Assembly: GCA_026874595.1 (NCBI GenBank)
Contig: CM049307.1
Coordinates: 49,325,678-49,389,677 of the forward strand
Source of the DNA: Sipunculus nudus
Taxonomy: Eukaryota > Annelida > Sipuncula > Golfingiida > Sipunculidae
Direction of reading: 5' to 3'
Length of the DNA: 64,000 nt
Shown here: in pieces, positions 39,901 through 52,200 of the stretch
Position numbering within the stretch: position 1 is the first letter of the stretch
How the letters are laid out: each line of letters starts with the position of its first letter
Program-made: the position numbers and the translations under genes
Notes under the pieces: generated by a model
Database searches by the model: none
What the model was told of the DNA's origin: nothing
Seen by the model: only the letters and a program-made list of their open reading frames with translations

Positions 39901-42900
39901 GTACTTAATAACTGGGGGCGGATCTTAGAAAAAAGGGAGGGGGGGGGGGGGGAGTCAACAAGTGTGCTTGGAGAGCTAATTAACATTATGCTTAATTCTT
40001 TCATGTACACGTATGAATATAGGGAAGAAAACGGCATTCACGAGGCGCAATATCCGGCGCAGAGTTCGGTACCAAGCATATATTATTCTATTTTCCAGAA
40101 TTTTCCAAATCGGAAAAGCCCCTCTTTATCCGCCCCTGTCGCGATATGATTATTTATAAATAAGATGTTCACAGGATTTCTGTGCCACCCGTAATATTGC
40201 TTGTATCGACATTGTCTTATAAATACATAATGTTAAGACTTTGCGGTCAGTATTCCGTATGTTGCTGTTTTAAACTGTTCAGGGATGTTTACTTCTAAAT
40301 TCAAACATAAGAAATGTACCTTACACAGGTGTGCAAAATGTGATATAATATTATAGCACTTAAAATTGAGCGATTTTATTCAGACCAGCAAGCGTGAGTT
40401 ACTATGTTAAAAGCAACTAACCAAAATGACGTAACAATTTGTAACAAATTGTGTTAGCACTTTTGTTGTAGTCACATCATGCCAATGTAATTTTAGATGT
40501 ATTCAACTGGCGGAAGTTCTGTCTAGAGCGGAACTTGGATGTTTATACCGCCATATAGCGCAAACATGAACTAATTCAAATACGATATTTAGATACCAGG
40601 GGCGTGATTTCGTTCTCCTAACATATTTATGTTCCTGATCGTAAAAATGAGGCAAAAAGGGAAATGTTCCTATTCCGATACCAAAAAAGTATAGTTTAAA
40701 TACACACATGCATATATCTTTAAATAAAATTTAAAAAACCTCAATAGGGCCCAAAAATCGTATGGTTATCAGGCACTTTTTTCAGAAATCAGTGTGGGCG
40801 GGCGATATTTTTGTTTTTTACCTTTTTTGTATGTTTTGATAAAAATGTCTTATGATGAGGGAGGAGCAGGATAATAACAAAATTATTTTGCTAACCAGGC
40901 AAAAGTACTACATAAAAACGGAAATCTTATCAAAATTGTATTGATTTATCTTCTTGAAGGATGAAAATCAAAATCAAAAAGTTTAATGTGGGGTTAAAAT
41001 TGACGCTGACGGTGCCTGAGAACCATGCCTTTAATTTGTTTAGGCCTAGTGTTTGTCGTTTTGATTCCATTGATGTTTATCACATATATAAGATACATAG
41101 CAAATAACGAAACATAAAGTTATATCAGTCAATAAAGTAAAATGAACAGTCCAAGTGAGGGTATGCGCCATTGTTGTCAGTCTTTACCTCGTTGCAGCGC
41201 CCCCTGGTGGTGTAACAAACTTACGTCGGTTACGTTTTTCTTGAACAATACGAAGGAACCTTTTCTCTTCATGAAGGAAACAGGAACATATTCATGGAAC
41301 GAAACACGCCCATGGATTGTGTTGTGTATTTTCAGGGGAGGCGTTGGTTATGGGCAGCAGTACGCACCACAGCCGGAACCTTCCGCTGGCGTCAATGACC
41401 TGTTCCAAGACATGTATCGACACTCCAGCCAGGTTTATGGCAGTAATCTCGAGTCTTCTACGGGCGGCGGCTACTATCCCCAAACCTACCAACAACCAGC
41501 ACAACCTGCTTACAGAAGGGCAGACTCTTACCAGGCGCAGGCGCCATCTAGTGCCCAAGATGGTTACTACAACCCTCCTTCCTATTCTGAAGTCCAAGCA
41601 CAGAGAGCCCCCCTGTCACGCAAATTATCGAGGTCAAGGTCACGTGATGCAGGCTACCAACAAACAGACTATGACGGTCCACTAAGCCAAGTTTCTGCCA
41701 CCACTCCCCGCCAAGAACATAACTACGGGTACCCTCAGTCATATCAAGCACAACACAGTTCGCCCACTTACCCATACTCCCAAGCTTCTGCTGGGCCAGG
41801 TGTGGCGGACTTTACGTCAACACCAGGCGTGGCTGATTTTACGACAGCTCCAGGTGTATCAGACTTTACGACATCACCGGGTGTATCAGATTTTTCAACT
41901 CCCACCCGGCCATTTGAGAACATGTCTATATCAGGCAAACAACCTTCCCCCCAGGTAGTTAGTTACGATGCCCAACCAAGTTTTGAAAACGTCCATTTTA
42001 GCCCGAAATCCCCAGCTGCAGAGCCACAGAGACCTTGGCAACCTAGTTTTCACGTTGAACCAAATTATACAGAGAATACTTTTAGTGTTACCCCCAAAAC
42101 ACCAACCTATGAGCCGTCCAGTCCTTACGGGGGGCCAGGCTCCCAACCTACCACCCCTAGATATGAACCTCCGAGCCCCATAAGAGGCCCTGTCCCATAC
42201 ACCCCTACGTCACCCCACTACGAATCTAGTCAACCATTGAGAAGGCAAAGTTCTCAGTCATCAGGGTATAGTCAAGGAGCTCATAGTCCAAACCAAGCGT
42301 ATAGTCCCGCAACGCCCAAGTTTGATGCCCGAACTGCCTTCTCAAAACCACAAACATCAGTGACCTCGCCTTCGTTTGCGCCACAGGAGGATAGCTACAG
42401 TGCGCATGCGCGGGAGGCAGTTCCGGAACCTTCCCCACAAGCCCCGCCACCGCCTCCAGCGCCACCTATGGCGACTGAGGCTGCCCCCGCGCCACCAGCG
42501 GCACCTGCAGCGCCTGCGCCACCGCCACCCCCTCCCCCGCCGCCGCCCCCGCCTATTGGAGGAAAGCCTCGTCCCGCAAATCAGGCCAAAGCAGAGGTAA
42601 CAGGAAATAAGGCCTGCTGTTGGTTAACTTTTGTGCACTTATATTATTCAAACACTTCTGTTTCATTTTGTATTCGTTTTATTCCTTATTTTAATGTAGC
42701 AGTTATGTTTGAGTTTTATTTCATTTTCTAATTTGATTTTCTTTTGTTGATTTCTCCTTATCCCATAGAAAACCAATATTACCTGGGACCCTTTTGATTA
42801 CAATTTTGCAACGGGGCTTTCGATCAATATGTTTGCATGCAAGTGTGTTTTATTTTGCGAAGTAGTTCTGCGGGTTCTGCATGTAGTAAAATTTATTAGA

Positions 42901-44094
42901 CTTCTATAGCTACGCTTCTACAAACAAATATTCCCCAATATGTCATACATTAGGGAATAAGAGATTCACAAGATTTCACTGCGTTCAAGTTTAGTATTAA
43001 AGGAAAATATTATCTTCATGTGGCCTTGCTCTTTTGACTGTCATAAGTTTATGAATCGTAGAATAGAAATAAAAGAATATTGGAAAACAGTTACTGAGAA
43101 CAGTAGATAAGTTTTCTTCTACATACCAGGGGCGTCAATATAGGGGGGGATGGGGGGTATATATACCCTCCACTTTTTGGCAAGGGGGGGATGGTCAATG
43201 TAATCATCCCCCCCCCCACTTTTCAGAGAATAATATTATAAAATTGCAAATGAAATATATTAATCATTGGAATTAAAGACTTTGGATACATTTCCTAAAA
43301 AAAGTTATATCTAATCCTTGCTTAGAATGAAAAAATACCATATTTTCTAAATCATTATAATTATTTGAAATAAGATTAAGTATATATATATTACAATAAT
43401 TATATATATTTATATATATGTATATATATATTATATATATATACATATATATGGTTGAATGTCACTCAGAGACGTTGAAAAAGGTATTTATATATATATA
43501 TATATATATGCATGTATATATGTGTGTGTATATATATAAACAAAGTCATCCCCCCACCCTGGAAGAAAAATTGACGCCACTGCTACATACAATGCTGCAT
43601 ACGATTTATATATAGATTTAGAATTATTCACCCTAGACGTATTTAAAGTACCACTTGATACAACGACACAGAACTAAGGTGCTTAACGAACAGATGATAT
43701 GTTGCGATGACATGTCTCCATCCAGGCTGTTTTTCCTTAGTTTTTCCTTAGTTTTTCCTTAGTTTTTCCTGAGTTTTTCCTTAGTTTTTCCTTAGTTTCA
43801 AATCGGGCAATGTGCTTATTATGGTAATGGTGCGTGTTTCAACTGATTCTGTCATATTAGTGTTTTGGTTATTATTCAACTCGAGCATGAATTAGGTAGC
43901 TCTTCTAAATCGTGTCACCCACTCCATTGTTTGATTTTTCTTTCAAGTAAGAATAAGGAATTGATTTGCTTGCATGCCAGTTTGTTATAGCTGATAATAA
44001 TATATCACGATTAAAAAGCGTATTAAAGAAGGGAGGCCTGCATGATATTAACAGTGTGGCATTCTATTGATTGACAACATTTCTGTGCATACAA

Positions 44095-44129
<35 letters not shown>

Positions 44130-46195
44130 TATACATTTTTTCCATTTTTGATAACTGAGCACACAGAAAGAGCGATGATTTATTTCATATTAAGAAACAT
44201 TACTCGCATGTTATTTTGAATAAAGGAGTCATTCAAAAAATATGATCTTAACAAATATGATAGGTTTTAAAATGTTTTAAAACCTTGTTTAATGAGCAAG
44301 AACAGAGATTGCTTAAATTTGCCTTTGATACAAAAAAAGTGTTAAACGCATGGTTTCTCAACATGTAATATTTTTTCATTGAGAATTGTTAATTCAATTT
44401 AACAATTTCAATTAGAACATATTTTAACTGAACCATATTCAAGCACAGGTATATAACAGACAACAAGACCTGATTCCTCAACGTGCATGTGGCCTGTTTC
44501 CAGGGTTACTCCACGTATTTAGACCAACAGCTAGCACAGGCACACGATGGAAAGTCCCGTTTCAATTATTTGCATCAGATCAACAATCCAAGGGCGGGTT
44601 GCGAGGACAACACATCCGGGTACAGCAGCGGCAACTCCCCCACAGCGCCTCAGCAACCAGCAGCGCCCTCTGCCAGCGACAAGGTACTCAGCATGGCGGC
44701 GCGAGGTGGATCGGACAAGAAACCATGGGCCTACGCCCCCGATATCAACCAAATCAAGCAACAGAGAGACAAAGTTCGAAAAAGGTAGGCCAGTATGACC
44801 TTAGATATGCATTTGACTAACTCCGCATATTTTTTTCTAATGTTTATCCAGTTTGTGTGTGGTTGAAATGATTCTTACACAAACCTTGCATTCCACTCAA
44901 GCAGGTGGGAACGTTATATACTTAAATCTACTTACTGCATGATTTTCACGTTTTTTGCCTAGCTAACGTTATTATTTGCTTAAAATTTATATTTTGTTCG
45001 CTGCGGGATAACCATTTTTTATTAGGTGCCTAGTTCAGTGAGCACCACCTGTTTTTGTTGTTGTACATAAATATTAATGTCGTTGTTTTATTGCTTGCTG
45101 TTATGCATTAACTCAGCATATTATTATCCAATTTTGCATATGATTCTTTAAATTATGTTATTAGGTAGAACCAAGTTGCTTTTAAACATCGTTGATGATT
45201 ATGTTGTGTTAATTTGTTTGTCTGAAAATGCATACTGTTTGAGAAATCGGAATGTATACTTTAGTACTGTACACGCCAGTACTGGCTAGCAGCTGCTGGA
45301 AATATTTTTACCAGCCCCAGCAGCTAGGCCGGGATATATATAGCTCTTACACTACTTGGCTCACCAGAAATTTGTTTTATGTACCTTGATCGGCAGAGGG
45401 GCTTCCACACTGCCGAGGTATCAACATGTCCTCAATTTGCCTTCGTTCACTGATGCGCCAGTGTGTTTACGCTCTAACGCAAAACCCCCGGATCATGGGG
45501 CCGCCTCCACGGGCAACGATCAAGGGAGGGGGAAACTTATATCAGCCATGCAGTACAACAACCCCATGGGAATATATTCCGAGGAAAATGTGGCCGACGC
45601 TTTAATTGGTCAAATTGGTATCCCAGAAGCTCAAGCGTAAGTGACCAACCAATCAGCGCAAAGAAAACGACACCACCAGTTCCCGCCAAAACACGGAGCT
45701 TGTCACCAGTTACAGCCCTTTAATTCTCTCATTAAACATACGTTTCTTTCTATATTACTGATGAGGTTTGAAAAAGTGTGGCTCACTTGTGAGCTACCAG
45801 CTGTGTTAACTTAAGCCAAATGTTCTTAATCGATCGGTGGTTTCCCGGCACATATGTTGTTTATTTATCTCAGTAATGATTATTACTGTCCGTCGGTTTG
45901 TCATTTTATGTCCTTCGATGGCCTTATTTGCTGAGAAAATGAGAAACGGACATTTCAAGACCGCTACCCTACCCCCCCCCCCCCGGAATAAGGACACCCG
46001 CTTAAAATCTCCTCCCTAAAACTCCCTCCCCTTTTGACAAACTGAACAAATCTGTATATTCAATTTATGAGGATTCAAAGAGGTAATCGACACATAAAAT
46101 ATCCAGTATTTTCTTGATATGAGATGCATAATTTAAAGGTTATTGAAGAAAATGTGAAACTACAAACTGGTTGACAGTATTCTCGAAAATTAAAA

Positions 46196-46274
<79 letters not shown>

Positions 46275-49200
46275 TTAAAATCTTACACCCCTAAAAATGA
46301 GGTACTGTGAGCCTTTTTCCTTGCCCTTGTGAGTGATGCCACCCTCAAACAATACTTTCAATTCAATTTTACACACTTAAACATATTATCGCGTCTAAAT
46401 TTAGGATAATTTTCTCATCCTTGAGATTCCGGTTAGCAGTGAAATATGTTAATGTGAAGGTAATATTTATAAATAACTACTCAAATGATAAAATGAGGAT
46501 CAGAAGCCAAAAAATAAAATAATATAAAGATAAAAAGTGAGGAGTAATGTTAAAATCTTCTCCCTTTCTTTTCATTAAAACTGGAATTTTAAAATTTCTC
46601 TTTTTCACCGATTTTTTGTTGGTATAAACCGTGCCGATACATGGCCGGAGTCAGATAAATCAATGAAATTGTAGATATAAAGGCCATGTATTGAATAAAT
46701 ATATATTTCCTGAGATATCAGAGTAAAAGGCTCGGTAAAATCCACCATAACGGAACTATGGTAATAGCATGGAACTTTAATAGAAATAAATCAGAAAAAA
46801 GAAAACTGTTAAGGAAAACTTTACTGGCATTTTTATTCTGACGACCAGATCATTATGACTTGTCATGGGCAATAGAAACAAAAAAAATTCTATTAAATTG
46901 TGGTGAAAGAAATCCTGAAAGGGTATATGGTTATGATTTTTTAGAAGTTTTGTTCGGAATAATGCACTATATAATCATTAGTTTGGGCATTAATATTTTG
47001 CCATTCCGTAAATATGTTATCAACGTGAAACTTGAATCAACATTAATGTTCTATAACAGGTATTGATATGACACCAATATAACACTGGCCTGCAGGGAAG
47101 AGAATAGAGCAATTCTTAATAAAAATTAAGATTCGAAACGAAGATTTGACTTCACACACTGTTTTTTTTTCACGTCGGTAATGAGATATCATGGCATTGT
47201 GGGTCTGTGATTCAACTCACTTCCACTCATATAGATTTATTTAGTCGGAGCTTTAAAACCTGTATAAAACATTAGAACTGACGGCCACTTATGCCAACCA
47301 AAAATTAAATCAAATCAATCACATTTTAGGTAAAAGTGAAGATAATGCACCACAATTAGTATTGATGAAAACAATCATGAAAGTACATGCAGGTTATAGA
47401 AACATGCAGTGAGTATTATGATGAAGAGTAAGTCATGGTAAATAAACAAGAACTGCTTTTACATGTTGGACCATTACATATGTCCAGGTATCGTTTACAT
47501 TCTATTAAACTGTCAGGGGATTAGAAGCTTTTTTAGAGCCAAGAAATTGTAGAGCGTCTTTGGCATATTTTTAGGTGTTAATCCTCGGCAAAAAGAGTTG
47601 ATATGATTTTCTTGATTTGTGGTTAGTCGATCATATGAACGTATTCAGTACAACATTTGGTGAAATTGAACGTTAACTTTATATAATAATGTTAGAATGT
47701 TTCTTAACAGTAAATTCCTTTAAATTTTGCTATTTTTTCTAACTCAACGGTTTAATTGTTCCATTTACTGATCTTTATTATTGTAAACTTACAGGAATCC
47801 CCAACGCAGGCAAAAGGAAAAGGAGTTAGCTGAGTCAGAAACATATAAAATGGTCCACACAATGACTCCCATGGGGCCGCCAGCCAAACCGGAAGAAGGT
47901 AGGTAGCGCCGTCTGTTGACGAGTTCATATACTAGATCATGTACAGGCTCTGGACCAGACGACATGAATGGCTTAACACGTATTCAGGATGACCGCAATT
48001 CAAATGCAACTGGTACCGGCGACCGCACTATTTTACTTTTTAATAGATACATCATGATACCACGTTGTGAATTTATTTTTTTCACGCCCTGAAGTTTAGA
48101 ATACTTTGGCTACTGATCAAATAGAACTTAAAAAATACACCTTGGTGTTTTTTTTTTCAAGGCAGAAAATTGCAATTTTGCTTTTAAATTCAACCTGTGT
48201 GGCTTTATTATAACAACAATCTGCCGGTCATGCAGCTCTAGCAGAGCTAATATTGTGACCGTGCCAGGCGACATATAACCAGGCCACAACGTCTGGCCTC
48301 AAGAAGGTTTACGATATTGGCCCCTCAGAGGTTCGATCCGATGTCTTTAATCCAATACGTATTGTTTTGCCAACGAAGACCCGGTTCTTGCAAATTTTGC
48401 TAATCTGTACTTTTTCCCAAATTTACAAAGTGAATTCTATAAGGTATTGGAAATGGTGCAAATTTTTGAATTTTCTAGGCATGATGCCAAAATTCTACAT
48501 CCACTCGCCACATATTGTTTGTTCAAAGAGTTCGTAGAACAATATGTGTGTGTGTGTGTGTCCTTATTGATGACCTAGGGATTATTCCCAGCCGCGCGCA
48601 TACAAGACTTAAAATCCAAATGGCTAAAAACTACATTGTATATGATTATTTCTATCCCCATTTAATACACAGCGAAATGTACATGCCATGGGTTTAGCAT
48701 TTATTATGAAACCTTTATTGCAATGCCATCTGCATGATACACCAAACTGGGAAATAGATAGCTGTAAGTTTTACGGATAGTTTATTCTATCCTCACTTTC
48801 TAACATTTATCATTTTTAAAATCAGTTTGTAACTAGATATTTTGCAGTCGCCATGCGATCACCGGAATCTTCTCAGGCGCCCATATACTCCGGACCCTCG
48901 CCCCATCCCATCCCCGGCTATCATCCCACCCCATTCTCTAGCCACGCCCACAACTGGGCGATAATCGGGTATGATCCACGGCGTGTACGACCTATAGAAA
49001 AAGGTCAAAGTCAAAAATAAATATAAGATGCAAATCTGTGACCTAGGACTAACATTGTGCCAAAATTTCAGCTTTTGATAAATTGGCTTTGAACTCGATG
49101 AGACTTAAGTAGTTTCATCCACAAAAGGTATTACCAAAATATGAATATAGAAATAAACTTATCAACCCCTATAAGACTGCCCGTCCCACAGGGGAAAAGC

Positions 49201-52200
49201 TTAATGAAGTGAAATAAGCACATCGTCAGGTTCGGAGCCCGTCATGTATTGTTGTGTGATGTTTCTGATTTTCCGCTGGTGACACTTTGTGTTGTTCAAT
49301 TCACCATGCACTGAGATGTTTGTTTCAACAGAGGGTTCAGTACATGAATTTCAGAATACCTAGCATGCTTGTATTTTGCCCAAAATAATTTTTTTAAAAT
49401 CCTGAATGTTATAAATAAATACTTATTATTGTATTAAAGCTTATTCTTGACTAACTAGTTCTTGTATGGAATTTCACGTTTTTGATTGCCTTTTCACGTT
49501 TTTATTGGTTTGAACAATTCATTTGCATACATGCTCGAAGCTAGTTTCGTTCTAATTGCATGCGAATTTTCCAAACAAGGGAACTGAAGTTTTCCGGTGA
49601 TATATGTGTATTCTTACTAACGCCATATCTGTTTGTATGTTTATCATAATGTAGGACCAAAAGGTAAAGCAGTTAGGGCGCCATCTGCTGACGACGAGCT
49701 GCGTTTCTCTGGCCTTCACTCTCACAAAGTCATTCCCTCCAAATCTTTCCGGTACCTGCAACAGATGACGTCACAATCCATCCAGGAAAACGGAAACGGA
49801 AATGAAAATGGTAGCGTCTGACGAAACCCATTAATGTTTACTATCACATTCATACATAGGTGTATTTATCTGAGTTTTTAGCTCAGCTGACTGTAAGTCA
49901 ACTAAGGTATAGGAATGGCGCTTTGTCCCGTCGTCTGTCCGGCCGTCCGGTCGTCCTTTAGCAGGGCACAAATCGTAGTGAACATCCAGGGAGGTCAATA
50001 AAAATCTCATAGGACACCTGAAATTAGGTCACTGTGACCTATATCCTTCGAGTTATGGAGTTTGAACGTAACCCCAGAATAATCAAAAATTTGATACAAA
50101 ACCTCCAAAATCTTGAAAATTAATGCATGGATTGTCATGAATCTTGCTTTGAATATTGACCATGACTAGTTTTGTTAGTTCCCGAAATGTGGTGGCGCCA
50201 CCTGTATTTTCTTATTCTAACGAATATTTTTCTATTTTCCCCCCATAAAATGACGACATTCATGTCAGTTTCTCAGTTGTTTTTTATTTATTTATTATTT
50301 ATATTTTTTTATTATATTTTATTTTTATTTTATTAGTCAAAAGTGGATGCCCTATAGTAATTCCCCATAAAATGACGACATTCAGGTCAGTTTCTCAGCT
50401 TTTTTTTATTTATTTATTATTTATATTTTTTATTATATTTTATTTTTATTTTATTAGTCAAAAGTGGATGCCTTATAGTAATCACCCTGTCTGTCTGTCT
50501 ATCTGTCTGTCCATCCACACAAATAGTTTTCAGATGATAACTCAAGGTTGGTTTGACACATGGATTTTAAACTTGACTTACATATGGCCTACCACTAAAG
50601 ACAGAACCTGTATGATTTTTGGGTCATGAGGTCAAAAGTCAAGGTCACAGGACTCACTTAATTAAAAAAAAATAATGGCTTAATTTTAAGCCATGCTTTT
50701 CATCCCAAACTTTCCATCTTGCACATTAAGCTAACTCGCCAGTATGGGGAGAGTATAAATGAATTTGGGGTATAAGGTCAAAGATTAAGGTCACAGGGGC
50801 CATCTGTTCACAAATTAGTTTCCAGATGACAACACCAGTTTAGTTTGACATATTGATTTCAAACTTAATTTATATATGGCTCACCACTAAAGTAAGAACC
50901 CTGTCGATTTTGGGGACCAACGGTCAAAGGTCAAGGTAACAGGACCCATTTCTTTAAAAAGAATGTGTATGCATTTCAAGCCAAATTTTCATCACAAACC
51001 TTCTATCTTCGAGATTTTGCTCACCTGCCAATAGAGGAAGGTTCTATTCCATTTTGGGGTCATAGGGTCAAAGTTCAAGGTAACATGGCCCATCCATTCA
51101 CAATTAAGTTTATGGATGATAATTCTGCTTTGGATAGACAGATTGGCTTCATACTTAATTAATTAATGACCCATCACTTAAGTAAGAATCATTTTGATTT
51201 TCAGGGTCCAGAGATCAAAGGTGAAGGTCACAGGAGCCACATTTTTAAAAAGATTGTGAATGCACTGTAAATAAAACTTTTCATTCCAAACTTTCCATCT
51301 TTCACACATGCCTTACTTGCCCAAAGTGAGGGAATCTGAAGATTTTGAGGTTACCTGTTCGGAGGTCAAGATCACTGGACCCACTTTTTTTAAAAGATTG
51401 TTACAAATATCTAAATGCTGCAGGTTTAAGGATAACAAGTTCTCAGATTTTTTTGTCACAAGGTCATTGGTTAAAGTCACAGGACTATCTTTCTGAATAA
51501 TTTCTTTAGAAATATCCTTATTGACAAATTCAGCTGAGTGTCGAGACCCATTGGTCCCTAGTTTTTTATTAGTATAAAGTTTTTGGTATCGCTGAGCCTG
51601 GTGCCCTCTGACAAAATGAAAACAGCTGGATTCATTAAGACAATATTTCTTCAGTAAAAATACACATTTCAGCCGTAAGTATATTTTATGTTTAAAGTAA
51701 AACATGTTGAATACAGGTAGCAGGATAACATCGATATGCTAAACATGTATTTTGATTATGTACGGCAAACAGAAACTTCTGTATCTCTTTAGAACATATT
51801 TCATAACGTATTATGAAAACGTACATTTTGCTATATAAAGGTTCAGATTTTGAAAAAGACAATATGTAATTTTCAATTAAACTGTCTCTAAACTTTTGAG
51901 TAATACAAAATAAACACTGGTGATTCTAAATATGGAGTATGGATTACTGTAAAATCATGAAATTTATTAAATTTTGCGTTCAAATTGCTGTTAAGAAGGA
52001 ATATCAAATAAGAATGTCTAAAGGAGACTATAATTTCTCTCTGTATAATTTATATTAATAGGCCAAAAAAGAATAAAAGATATGGTTCTCAGGCACCGCC
52101 CGCGTCAATTTTATCCACCAGCATTAAAAAAATTTTATTTTGATTTTTATCTTTCAAGAAGATAAATACAGTATGGCTTTTACCTGTTTAGCAAAACAAA

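Larger units (their letters stand above)
30860..41335 (+). other. Zasp-like: Intron 2 (10.5 kb)
   Basis: Bounded by GTAAGC and TTTCAG. About a third is the nested element at 32255-35181; other repeats are listed separately. 37900-39880 and 40150-40740 hold nothing I recognise apart from A- and G-runs. Exon 2 and exon 3 join in phase without any extra exon. Confidence 0.75.

Noticed and set aside
41142-41335. Open frame continuing upstream of exon 3 with its own ATG (MNSPSEGMRHCC...)
   Set aside because: The strong TTTTCAG acceptor at 41335, exact phase match to exon 2 and restoration of VARGG show that this part is intron read-through. An alternative start here would lose the PDZ; no promoter evidence was seen.
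48230-48350. B-box-like GGTTCGATCC in the intron before exon 7
   Set aside because: No A box at the right distance and no cloverleaf; a single short match is not enough for a tRNA or SINE call.
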